DNA of 27,852 nucleotides from a virus, in IMG/VR virus record IMGVR_UViG_3300017749_000097, positions 1 to 27,852 of that record. One strand, 5' to 3'. A program made the position numbers and the translations under genes. The notes beneath the pieces were generated by a model. The model did no database searches and was not told the DNA's origin. It worked only from the letters and a program-made list of their open reading frames with translations. Below, piece after piece: positions 8,401 through 15,900 of this stretch; positions within the stretch are counted from its first letter, which is position 1, and the number at the start of each line of letters is the position of its first letter.

Positions 8401-8636
8401 TCGCTGAGGTCTGTGATGCCCAGGGTCACGGCGCCAGCCTGACCATTAACTGAAGAGACACCTGTCGATCCTATGCCACTGCTCAGGTCGATGACGGACC
8501 CGTCTGAGTGCTTGGTGTAGAGCTTCCCGTCGGCAGTGTTTATAGCTATCTCGCCCGTAACAAGCTCGCTTTGTAAAGGGACTTCACCAGAGACCGTACT
8601 TCTTTTTGGTTGCAGAGGGCCTGAAAGTGAAGTCAT
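2418..8636 (-). CDS. Giant modular tail fibre / adhesin protein (2072 aa)
   Basis: A very large, beta-rich, cysteine-poor virion protein, probably a trimeric or filamentous host-recognition fibre. The N-terminus (about 1-60) has the cyanophage fibre pattern GEIAINTADGKLYTKHSDG, shared with the next gene upstream, and likely anchors the protein. About ten modules of 110-130 residues follow. The best-preserved ones are bounded by a linker reading VDSVNGETGVVSL then GIQDMDDFEL before the module, and LAEGDILQW plus DQKFKPAQLP after it. Modules differ strongly but share a D-x-x-G-x-DL core and an 'S-DG--W' strand. A LamG-like (concanavalin-fold) domain lies at about nt 3620-4190 (GNAATFDGSSHLQYG, FTIDFWVKVDG, QWHHLAVVRSG, IDDLRIT), a fold that commonly binds glycans. 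The C-terminus (ASADFADFQARIAAL) resembles endings of other cyanophage virion proteins. Whether it is a fibre, a fibril or a capsid decoration is not decided by sequence alone. Confidence 0.82.
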   Translation of the reverse strand: MTSLSGPLQPKRSTVSGEVPLQSELVTGEIAINTADGKLYTKHSDGSVIDLSSGIGSTGVSSVNGQAGAVTLGITDLSDVEQTNQGDALVWSNYGGVEGLAQVAGEWIRGTNDPELAYFHISDDNGDSYEPFLDGLTPEDEGAPDTVQFSVDGGAIFQAALLYRNRPENNPPYFAIQATGFDFGNVSSIQVATGAGDQPVTRDGDVIQYVESEGVYKNQPLPTYSTVATTGSYNDLVDLPVIPQPAVDSVNGKTGAVSLSLYDLSNVSASLTGDTWENYLGISGAPEADSPDGSWVRGSEEDRKDEAFLSLISHSGIDLTAFVQTLQAGDEIPYEKDGVIKTATFLQIDTSAPVTYWSIKSTDSTEVFDNVNFPDGIRLTTIPGPGATDGQVLTYDESGNTFKPAFPATGISNIQEAGDFELAESAESAVPWTYVGDDVLNPESGEISDRTATSTDWSISTISSDGRDLETELFALVSSPVKVYVNGTLTYDGTWGNFNYQNSTEKRLVFKFGDQSWATSLVVGDVIAIQADALSEATYLPLYEGDILQWDNTDQKFKPAQLPAGSGAVDSVNGETGVVSLGIQDMDDFKLNDSAPSTAVFTAGNYNEDANANPGKWTANGSTIYIKFPDRDGQDLTGAFAAHDYSQGVYVSTDGDTWTQITGTTKNYTNNGAFGIDATNWGPFQAQVAAQSLTDPLYISLTAVGVSYSPLAEGDILQWSDSYQKFKPAQLPADADTKRIQDMDDFRLKPDPNALIYRYDTPSCSASSSATDDPGECSCNSDHSPRGGRWAFCNTDSQGYDFGAEVQALEDAGPTDPYLIWFSGDGQNWFASTTRIVDRGSSYCQMYLENDQVFDNCSLGNAQIYVTFVDPTNGVQSIPLTEGDILQWVDADQTFKPAQLPGAVESINGETGVVSLGIQEMDDYEPNFPNNITWLIENSGSHVSGMPPGEGYVSGNGGVNVSPIDALGTDRANNLITWIATLSLPTIITFKFDGIEYPATVTGTSDQSSDTGAYRPRISFGFASDPFSGDKFVGQVLDIVEFNSYLGITGSPLAEGDILQWNSTVQKFKPAQLTAAPVNSVNGETGVVSLGIQEMNDFELVVNPPATTTWIGKWEYSATADNNCQADTFIGRESNGGIMSRVDIDGNDLEATVTGIANGSTLYVRVNSGSWQQLILDAASSTGCVANLDSFNLESTVLKTVLTNATAGDLIEISDGTDSATDVQLADGDVLQWVDADQKFKPAALADNDTKRIQDMDDFELKPLLGSVSFTNRVDNAGDLSGPGDCVFNNVASQNSGDNFFQWHSSLETLDLMQVGDDITFSSPGLNDFATTVIEENVAGDFLRVTGVFPQEFVNIPLGAVSITVSSTRLNSGFYSLAEGDILQWDDAGQKFRPARLTEVGLGVEEAPEDGTPYVRQDADWVSAPSGGGGATDLDGLSDVTVSNPGDGQMIAYSASTGEWLGTQSLIDWDVTEGDPYGASVTFLGTYDTTLTVGGVTPAIAGTVTTTAGKFGNAATFDGSSHLQYGSFSAVDMPSDFTIDFWVKVDGTGEYGLVAKRNQVGAGSGTWGIITGPTGWSFQDLQSITVFAGTILTVGQWHHLAVVRSGTQVSTYTDGVLDVTANCTTNFTTGEVLRVGNWDVSLSRQLLGQIDDLRITPGIVRYTGASFTPPTASADSVVSLSGGLPLGNLSDVSLALPSDGDLLTYDNSSSEWVPGTVGIQDMDDFAYDREVGFYSGNTDKKSGGFTTTPGEWNMGSSPGFSYFSWQNSQSAAMDTLVDGTAITFSSPGLSDHSTTVVGDPKDNDSNSRYVELQDEWPQEYIDAPDGTPLVVTAAPLPSLPIQPPVAGSVLQWNEVDQKFTPAQPPAAPVDSVNGETGVVSLGVQDMDDFELYQMPAGPTPIYTGTWDIRLMNTLPDEQGEWRTQVGITGGAVRSILYLNDLDKDGNSFATQWAEIASDPSPWSLSYTDANGTTNGPYQILGINQEQAGRAVYWDSNDFPGGSPAGDLFVEFGRVTTGPTDIPLAEGDILQWNNPDQKFKPVQLPEVINKAKLQAEVAASADFADFQARIAAL
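2505..7476 (-). repeat. Array of near-identical linkers separating diverged modules (2072-aa gene)
   Basis: Conserved linkers lie at about 2505-2572 (half), 2969-3098, 3463-3545 (diverged), 4447-4510 (half), 4859-4963, 5341-5482, 5866-6000, 6400-6508, 6869-7013 and 7377-7470 (diverged). Each full copy encodes end-of-module EGDILQW...DQKFKPAQLP and start-of-next-module VNGETGVVSL...QDMDDF. Between them lie unlike inserts of about 350-400 bp at 2573-2968, 3099-3462, 4511-4858, 4964-5340, 5483-5865, 6001-6399, 6509-6868 and 7014-7376. Two more diverged modules lie at about 7480-7850 and 7980-8340. Linkers at 4859 and 6400 share a shortened form with DTKRIQDMDDF in place of the VNG half. Confidence 0.88.
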
Positions 8637-8655
8637 TACTTACGTTAACACTGGG

Positions 8656-8667
8656 CTAGGATTCCTA
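8656..8667 (-). promoter_or_regulatory. 12-bp junction element, copy 2 (TAGGAATCCTAG)
   Basis: It follows the TGA stop of the 1429-aa gene with no gap and lies 19 nt before the ATG at 8636. TAGGA-A-TCCTA is a perfect palindrome around one base. The 19-nt spacer has no Shine-Dalgarno. Confidence 0.6.
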
Positions 8668-11600
8668 TCACCCAGATCCAAAAGTCCCTCCATCTATGCC
8701 GTTGAGCTGTACAGGGTAGAACTTCTGGGCCCCTTCATCCCATTGAATAATATCACCCTCAGCAAGCTGAATCTGAGCAGTGGTGGGATCAATAGGTGAT
8801 ATGTAAGCAGCCGTTGGCCAATAGGTTTCAGGATCAGGTACTGCTGCTACGCCAACAGCAAATAAGGTTGTGTTGCTAGAACTAAAGGTGGTGTAATAGT
8901 CGACAGTAGATTCAGTCCAAATAACACCGTCTTGACTCACCCAAACAGGAGAGCCGATTTGCAAAGACTCAAACCCACTTTGATAGCTATTACCGTATGA
9001 GTCTGTTGAATCAACTCTGATGTGTGTTAATTGCTCAGACCACTGACCTGCACTCGGCACACCGCATCCGCCACACTCTGTTAGCCACGTAGGGCCGGGA
9101 GCACTTAATAGAGTGAAGTCATCCATGTCCTGGATACCCAGGGACACAACCCCTGTCTCACCATTAACACTGTCAACAGCACCGTCAACGCCTGCGGGTA
9201 GCTGAGCAGGTTTGAACTTCTGCTCGCTGTCGTCCCACTGCAGGATGTCGCCTGCGGTTAAGGGGACAGGAGTCCCCCCAAATGAGCCAGCCACTGTCGA
9301 ACCCGAGACCGTCAGCTCTGAGCCGCTCGTGGCATCATCTAGTTCAGTGTCAACGGCTTCGACGAACAAGAGCCTCGTCGTTGCCGAGCCGTTATGGTTG
9401 GGAATAACTTGTTCGACCGTGTAGGCGAACAGGCCGGTTCCACCGACGAGCTGGAGGTTCAAGGTGTCCCCAGCTTGGATGTTGCTCATCCATGGAGCGG
9501 GGAAGACGTAGAGGCTCGTGCCGCTCATGAACCACTTGTCGGCAGACGTGACCAGACCAGAGCCGGCCACCAAGTCGGTGAGGGTCTCGGAGGTGTTGTT
9601 TATCGAGTTCAGCCCAAAATCATCCATGTCCTGGACTCCCAGGGACACCACTCCGGTCTCGCCGTTGACGCTATCAACAGCTCCGCCGCCACCTGAGGGC
9701 AATTGAGAAGGCTTGAACTTTTGGTCAGCATCGTTCCACTGCAGGATGTCGCCTTCTGCTAAGGGCATGTCCACGCTTGAGCCTGGCGCAGCGAAGGACA
9801 GGTAGATCAAGGATCCATTGGTAGGCCTCGTTCCGCTCGTGATGTCGATGTAGTAGCTGTCGGCGAAGACACCTTGAACCGCTCCAGTGAAAAAGACCTC
9901 AACCCACGAAGCCCCGTCAGTGCTCCAGAAGATCGAGCCGGATGCCGCTGTTATCGCTGCTGTTTGATCGACACCGTTATCGTCAACACCACCAAAGGAC
10001 AGGCGGGTTGAGTTCACAAACCAAAGACCGTTACCCGGGAAGCTCTCAGTCCCAGCCTCGTATGGAGCCCCGGAAGGGAGTTGCAGCGGTTTAAAGTCAT
10101 CCATGTCCTGGATGCCCAGGCTGACGACTCCTGTTTCACCATTGACGCTTTCGACCGCACCGCCATCGAAATCTGCGGGCCTGAATGCCGAGGCCGTGGA
10201 GTCATAAACCAGGACCTGTCCCTGTACTGGCTCTACCTCAGTTTTGTCAGTGCCCACGACAATGGCAGCTGCGTTTATCAACTCAGAATTTGGCGCCTCG
10301 TTGAACTGGTACCTTGTAGAGACGCCGCCGCCCCAATCCGAGACAATTGCTTGAATCGTGAACGTGTAAATGGTAGGGAGGTCTGCCGGTTTAATAGTGA
10401 TTGTCGAGCCGACGGTTATGGTGTCGCTCCAACCCCCAGGGAGCGCATAAAGACTCGTTGGAGAGATGACAAAATCATCTGCAGAGTTAATAGAGATATG
10501 GCCGGGCACTTTGTTGGTGAGTCCTGAGTAGTCGCCAGTGCTGGGCTCCTTCTCGACGTCTGTTAGGTCGAAGATGCTGCCTGAACTGCCACCACTGACC
10601 GTGCCGGGCTGCCATTTTTGATCAGCTTCAACCCATACCAACGCTTGGCCGTCTGTCGGTGGAGTCGTCTCGGTGTCAACGTCATCTAGATCGCTGATCG
10701 TTGCCAGGTCGATGATCGTGCGGTCGTCCAGGACAATCGTGCGACCTGCTGGTGTTGTTGGAGGCGTAAAACCGAGGTTATCGTACAGCTCGACGCCAAC
10801 GATCAACTCAGTTGCGTCCAGGTGTCCCTGATAGAACAAGGTGCCAGTCAAGTCACCGCGACCACCCAGGATGAAGCCATTTCCGTTGTCGAAGGGGATC
10901 GGCTGTGCGAGTGCGGCGGAACCATCAATAGCCCCGTCGAGAAATATCCGATAGGTACCAAACCCGTCGTGTTGGATAGCCAGGTGGTGCCATTCTTGAT
11001 CACCGACATAGGTCTGACCAGAGACGATCGAAGCATCGTGGTGCAGTTCCCAGGCGCCCTGGGATGGGCCAGCTTCGCCGTTCCTCCGGATCTGGAACTG
11101 GTTGGCCAGGTTGGCGCCATCGCGACCGGCGATCATCCGCGAGTAGACGGTTGGGTCTGTCCCGAGGTCCTTGAACCAGGTCTGGAAGGTGAAAGGCTTG
11201 GTCCACAGATAGCCAGGATCACCGAAGGGACTCGTCGGGTAGTTGCCCAGCAAATATTCAGCGTCAGCGATGTCGGCGTTGAACAGGATCGACTGGTTGC
11301 CAACCACTGAGTCGGTCGACATGCTCGCCGGAGGATTGCCGCCAAAGGTCGGGCTGTCCGTGCCGTCTCCCTCGTAGTTGAAGGAGATACCAGAAGTGAC
11401 CGCGAAGGCGGGACTCCCAAGGTCGATCGAGGCGCCTGACAGATCCCAAGTCAAGTTCCCATCTGTGTCAGTCCTCAATCGTCCACCATTGACCGGAGCA
11501 GGCGGGAACGTGTAGGTAGTGTTGACGGACAGGCCTGCGGGCAGCTTGAGTCCGATGTATTCACCAGTTGAATCAACTGGGTTGCCAGAAGTCCAGCGCA

Positions 11601-12957
11601 GCTCGGGGGTGTTGTCGGTATAACTGGAGAGTGCGCCGTTTAACCAAAGCGGCTTATCGCCCAGGTTGTGGATGACCCCCTTGTCGGAGTAATAGGTGCG
11701 TCGGGCTTCGTTGGCCCTTTCTCGCGAATTAGCGATGGTGCCACCGTTTGTCGTGTCCAGGTGGTACCTGCCGATCACCAGGCCGTATTGAGCGTTGGTA
11801 TAAACCGCCCAAACCTCATCGTCTTTGGTGGGGTAGGCCGAGAACCCGATCTCCCCCAGGGATGTGGGATTGAAGTAGGCGTAGGGCTTAGTGTCATCCC
11901 CGCCGACATCCTGCAGTGTGTAGCCAGCCTGTGGCACGTTCTCGAGACTATGCTCGATTGACTTCCATTTTTTCTCGACGCTGTCGTAACGAAGGATACT
12001 CTTGTCAGGTGTTGAAGGGGTGCCCGCAGCGAAGAAGGAAACAACGTCGTTAGAATCGAGGGTCGGGTCACTCAATCCCCAAGAAAGTGTGTCCACCGAT
12101 TTGACGCTTAACTTGTCAACGTACCTGAGGCCGGCGGCGGGGTTGACTGAACTTGTGCTGAAATAGAAGCGAGTGTCGTCTGGAGCTGTTGGCGCCACAT
12201 AGCTGACGCCGTTATCGCCAGGGCTCGACGAGTCGACCGCGATTGTGCCATCAACCCACAAAGACCACCTGGCCGGAACAGTACTGCGTCCGTTTGCCCA
12301 GTCAATGACATAGAGGATCTCGTACCAGGTGTCAGCTACCATAGCCGGCTTAGTGCCAGCCTCGAAGAAGGCTCCGTCAGCATAGAGGGCGAAGCCTGTA
12401 TCGCGTGTGTAGACCGTCCAGCCACTACCGGCCGCTAGTTCTTGCTTGTTGCCGCCAAGGCTCTGGCGGTTTGTTGTCGTAAAGGCTTGGTTGGAGCGGA
12501 TATACAGCTGGACGACATCATAGCGAAGGGTGCTGTCGTTGCCGGGAAATATGTCTTTGAGGTGGCTGCCGTCGCCGTACTGGTTCACGGCAGTATCGAA
12601 GCGGACCGAGCGTGTGCCTTCATAGAAGATCGTCAGATCAGCAGGAGGAATCGGATCTTGTGGATAAGGGGCCCCTTCCTCGAAGCTGGTCCCGTAGGCG
12701 CTGGCAGTAACCAGGGAATCGACATCCTCGATGTCATCCATACTGATAACGACGACGCCGGTTTGACCGTTGACGCTATCAACAGCTCCACCGCCGCCGC
12801 CCGATATTTCCTTGATCGTGCCGTCGGTATGCTTTGTGAAGAACTTTCCGTCAGCCGTGTTGACAGCAATTTCGGCGACTTCTAGGTCCGCTGACTGAGG
12901 GGACTCGCCAGAAGTTCCAGAAGCTTTTGCTATTAGTCGGGCGTTAAGCTCTGTCAT
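8668..12957 (-). CDS. Modular tail fibre protein with LamG domain (1429 aa)
   Basis: The second giant fibre. Its N-terminus (EIAVNTADGKFFTKHTDG) is paralogous to that of the 2072-aa protein, followed by a VDSVNGQTGVV linker. A jelly-roll-like region at about nt 12100-12700 (SVRFDTAVNQYGDGSHL, DTWYEILYVIDW, WSLWVDGTI) suggests a first concanavalin-type domain. A 'PELRWTSGN...GEYIGLKLPAGL' block follows at about 11440-11620, paralogous to one in the 1591-aa protein. A clear LamG domain lies at about 10745-11310 (SILFNADIADAEYLLG, PFTFQTWFKD, QEWHHLAIQHDG, RIFLDGAIDG). The C-terminal 600 residues hold four linker-bounded modules of the type seen in the 2072-aa protein. The protein ends GGTFGSG, the same tail as the 1591-aa protein. 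It probably contributes to the same adhesion apparatus as its two neighbours. Confidence 0.82.
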   Translation of the reverse strand: MTELNARLIAKASGTSGESPQSADLEVAEIAVNTADGKFFTKHTDGTIKEISGGGGGAVDSVNGQTGVVVISMDDIEDVDSLVTASAYGTSFEEGAPYPQDPIPPADLTIFYEGTRSVRFDTAVNQYGDGSHLKDIFPGNDSTLRYDVVQLYIRSNQAFTTTNRQSLGGNKQELAAGSGWTVYTRDTGFALYADGAFFEAGTKPAMVADTWYEILYVIDWANGRSTVPARWSLWVDGTIAVDSSSPGDNGVSYVAPTAPDDTRFYFSTSSVNPAAGLRYVDKLSVKSVDTLSWGLSDPTLDSNDVVSFFAAGTPSTPDKSILRYDSVEKKWKSIEHSLENVPQAGYTLQDVGGDDTKPYAYFNPTSLGEIGFSAYPTKDDEVWAVYTNAQYGLVIGRYHLDTTNGGTIANSRERANEARRTYYSDKGVIHNLGDKPLWLNGALSSYTDNTPELRWTSGNPVDSTGEYIGLKLPAGLSVNTTYTFPPAPVNGGRLRTDTDGNLTWDLSGASIDLGSPAFAVTSGISFNYEGDGTDSPTFGGNPPASMSTDSVVGNQSILFNADIADAEYLLGNYPTSPFGDPGYLWTKPFTFQTWFKDLGTDPTVYSRMIAGRDGANLANQFQIRRNGEAGPSQGAWELHHDASIVSGQTYVGDQEWHHLAIQHDGFGTYRIFLDGAIDGSAALAQPIPFDNGNGFILGGRGDLTGTLFYQGHLDATELIVGVELYDNLGFTPPTTPAGRTIVLDDRTIIDLATISDLDDVDTETTPPTDGQALVWVEADQKWQPGTVSGGSSGSIFDLTDVEKEPSTGDYSGLTNKVPGHISINSADDFVISPTSLYALPGGWSDTITVGSTITIKPADLPTIYTFTIQAIVSDWGGGVSTRYQFNEAPNSELINAAAIVVGTDKTEVEPVQGQVLVYDSTASAFRPADFDGGAVESVNGETGVVSLGIQDMDDFKPLQLPSGAPYEAGTESFPGNGLWFVNSTRLSFGGVDDNGVDQTAAITAASGSIFWSTDGASWVEVFFTGAVQGVFADSYYIDITSGTRPTNGSLIYLSFAAPGSSVDMPLAEGDILQWNDADQKFKPSQLPSGGGGAVDSVNGETGVVSLGVQDMDDFGLNSINNTSETLTDLVAGSGLVTSADKWFMSGTSLYVFPAPWMSNIQAGDTLNLQLVGGTGLFAYTVEQVIPNHNGSATTRLLFVEAVDTELDDATSGSELTVSGSTVAGSFGGTPVPLTAGDILQWDDSEQKFKPAQLPAGVDGAVDSVNGETGVVSLGIQDMDDFTLLSAPGPTWLTECGGCGVPSAGQWSEQLTHIRVDSTDSYGNSYQSGFESLQIGSPVWVSQDGVIWTESTVDYYTTFSSSNTTLFAVGVAAVPDPETYWPTAAYISPIDPTTAQIQLAEGDIIQWDEGAQKFYPVQLNGIDGGTFGSG
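8683..10226 (-). repeat. Linker array in the 1429-aa fibre gene
   Basis: Linkers lie at about 8683-8764 (C-terminal half copy), 9115-9265, 9615-9766 and 10092-10226 (second half diverged). The inserts are 8765-9114, 9266-9614, 9767-10091 and about 10227-10560, each 325-350 bp. Bases 9615-9672 are identical over 58 nt to 2969-3026 in the neighbouring fibre gene, and 35 nt starting at about 9131 match the linker starting at about 5881, so the two genes' arrays have exchanged sequence or share a recent origin. Confidence 0.87.
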
Positions 12958-12977
12958 TTAATGGCGGTCAGTCTCCG

Positions 12978-12989
12978 CTAGGATTCCTA
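12978..12989 (-). promoter_or_regulatory. 12-bp junction element, copy 3 (TAGGAATCCTAG)
   Basis: The first three bases are the TAG stop of the 1591-aa gene. The spacer to the ATG at 12957 is 20 nt. A GGAG occurs in it, but 15-18 nt before the ATG, too far for a normal ribosome site. Confidence 0.6.
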
Positions 12990-15900
12990 CAGGCCTGAAC
13001 CAAATGTTCCTCCGGAGATAGAGGTGATGACTTGATTACCATAAGCGATGATGGTAACGTCGCAGCTCAGATCGTTGCCTTCGGAATCTCTTACAGCTAC
13101 ATACATAGCTTCTGTCATAGTGACGTCGTTGTTGAAGTAGGTCGTCCCAGGGGTTGCCAATGCCACCTGATCAGCCTCGACATAGAACTCCGCAAATACT
13201 CCAGAGCCTAGAGCTGGATCCGTATCGAATGCACGCGACGAGTCTGCAGTCCGATCAGCCTCTGATCCGTAGACAACGATCCAGGCTGGGGCTGTAGCAG
13301 CCACTGAAACAATCGCTCCGGAATGCCCTAATCCAGTAAAGGACGCCTCGCCGTCGACGGCAGACTGGGTCTCGTTTAAACGGGTTCCTGTCGATCCACC
13401 ACCACCACCACCGGAAGGCACCCCTGTGACGCTTGGATAGGCCTTGACATCAATAATGGCAGAGTCTATCAGTGTCCCATCAGTTCCTCTCACGAGAGCA
13501 TAGACAGCGCTCGTAGCTGGAGTATCATTATTGAAGTAAACTGTTCCCGGAGTTGCTAGAACGCTTGTCCCGGCCAAGACATAGGCTTCTGAAAGGATTC
13601 CGGAACCTGGCTGAGGATCTTCCCCGAAGGCTCTACCGGTGTCAGCCGTTCTGAGGGCAGCTGTAGGATACAGCGTAATCCAGGCGTCTACGTCACACCC
13701 GAATTCTACAAGGATGCCGCTTAGTCCTATCTCTTCGAACGTTACCAACCCAGCCGCGGTGGTAGCAGTTTCCGAAACCAGGTCAGCCGCTGCACCGCCA
13801 CCGCCCCCGCTACCCCCACCGGTCGCCTCGAATTTAATCTCTTTTACGAGGGTGTCTGGATTTGTGGTGATAGAAATACCAGAGCCTGCAATAAACTTGA
13901 TAGGTTCTTCGCCAGCAGGAGCCAGGGTAGCCTGTCCGTCTACATACCAAGGAGCGAACGAACTTCCGAGTTCAATAAAAGCTTCCCCACTTCCTAGGTC
14001 GGTTACGCTGAAGCCATTACCGGTATTGAAAGAGAGAGTGGAAACGTTGCTGGTTATTCCCAAGGGAGCCCCATTAGCTCCGTTCTTTGCTTGAACTGTT
14101 AGTGGAGAGCCTTCTCCTCCTCCGGAACCACCATCAGTCCAGGACATCACACCAGAGCCGTCAGTAGACAGCACTTGTCCTGCTGAGCCGTCTAACGCAG
14201 GCAGGATATAAGTCTGATCAATCGTGACACCTGCAGGCATCTTCAGGCCGATGTAATTGCCTGTTGGACTGGCACCTGTTGCGTTGCCGGACACCCAGCG
14301 CAACTCTGGCTGATTGGTCGCACCCGCCGCCGCGCCGGACAGGCGGATGATTTGAGAGCCTTCAGACCTTAGTTCAATGCCCTTCGCGGGGTGAGCGTAA
14401 ACGAACGAACCTTCAGTATTAGAGGTGTTGTAGGCGCCCATCGCCAGCCCGTAAGCTGAGTTGGCGTAGATCTTCCACGTCTCGAGAGCGGGTACGTCGG
14501 CGCTGCTGAATACAACCTGATCGAGTGCGTCGATCTCAAGCGAGCCACTCGAGTAGCTGACGTCTGTAAGGTCATCCAGTGCCAGCTCTACACCTCCGAG
14601 ACCGCCAGTAACAATAATCTGACCAAACATTGAAGCATGGGCAGTGCACTGGTAGTACAGGACGTCAGGAGCGTCCATAGGTACCACCCATTCGATGGTT
14701 CCTGCGGCTAAAGGCTGAGTTCCTGTAACCCCTTCTTCGTAAGCAGTCCGGCCAGTCCCAGGCAAGGATTGCAGTTGAAACGGGTGAGGCGTGACTAACT
14801 TTTCGAAAATGTAAGTCTGCCCACGCATAACATAAAGAGTCGGATCGGCCGTGGGGCCGGCAAAGCCAGGACCACTAAAGAGGTAGTCCGAAGACCCCGA
14901 GTTAGAGATGGTCCATCGAATTTCAAAATCTCCTAGCGAAACAGGACCCCATGAAGATCCCTGCCAAACGAGCGCTTGTCCGTTCGAGGGAGCGGTTGAC
15001 TCTACGTCGATGAGATCGCCCAGCGTAAGAATGACATCCCCTGTCTCTCCGTTGACGGAGCTAACGCCTGCCGAAATCTGAGGACTCGCGGGCTTCCATA
15101 GGTTGTCCTTGAAGTCATACTGTAGGATAGAATCCGACGAGAGTGTGTACCCTTCTTGAGGACTTATTTCAAATTTAACAAAAAACGCTTGATTTAACCC
15201 AGACTGCAAGAGAAGCTCTGAAGCCTCTGACGAAATATCAAAATAGCTATACACACCTGTGCTGTCAACCCGAGGAGAGACCTGTAGGGGAATCCAAGTC
15301 TCTTCTTCGGCTTTTCTAATATAAGCGTTATTCTGATTGGCTGCCAACTCTCTCCTGTTTACGCCTGCCGCATCAATATTGTTGAAGAACAAGCGGTACT
15401 CGCCCGTCCCATCAGGCAGAGTCGTAAATTGCAGCTCTACACCTCCGGCCAGACCCGAAGTCTTTTTCACGTAAGGGAAACCAACCTCTAAGTCGGTAAC
15501 GCTTTCAGTGAAGACATCATTAATATCCGCAACATCAAGAACGACTTCACCTGTCTGACCATTAACAGAATCGACCGGAATCTCTAGAAGCCGCCTCTGG
15601 ATCAGGCTAACAGCGATGGAGACAGGGTTAGGGGCAACATAGTCTGAATAGAAGCTAAGAGTATAGGTACTTGTGCCAGTTCTTTCCAGCAAATTTGAGA
15701 CACTCAGACCTGTCGCCCTAGTACCTCCGCCGGAGTAGAAATAAGTAACGTTTACCCAGACGTCGTCCCCTTCTGCAATGATAGAGTCGAAAACACTGGC
15801 GGCGGAAACGTTGTTTGCGGTAAACTCGTTCAATACCAGCGTATGCTCGTAAGTAGCTTGCTGACCGTTAAAAGCAACAAGCGTCGAAAAGAAGCCCGCC

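Noticed and set aside
7980-8453. 157-codon plus-strand open frame opposite the 2072-aa fibre gene
   Set aside because: Antisense shadow: its residues mirror the repetitive fibre coding, and no family pattern is visible. The same holds for the other plus-strand frames at 10081-10527, 10822-11310, 12442-12885, 13639-14094 and 26274-26735.
2505-10226. CRISPR array or diversity-generating retroelement
   Set aside because: The repeats are coding, 100-150 bp long and in frame, with 350-bp spacers, which excludes CRISPR. No reverse transcriptase or template repeat is visible, and differences between modules are not restricted to adenine positions.
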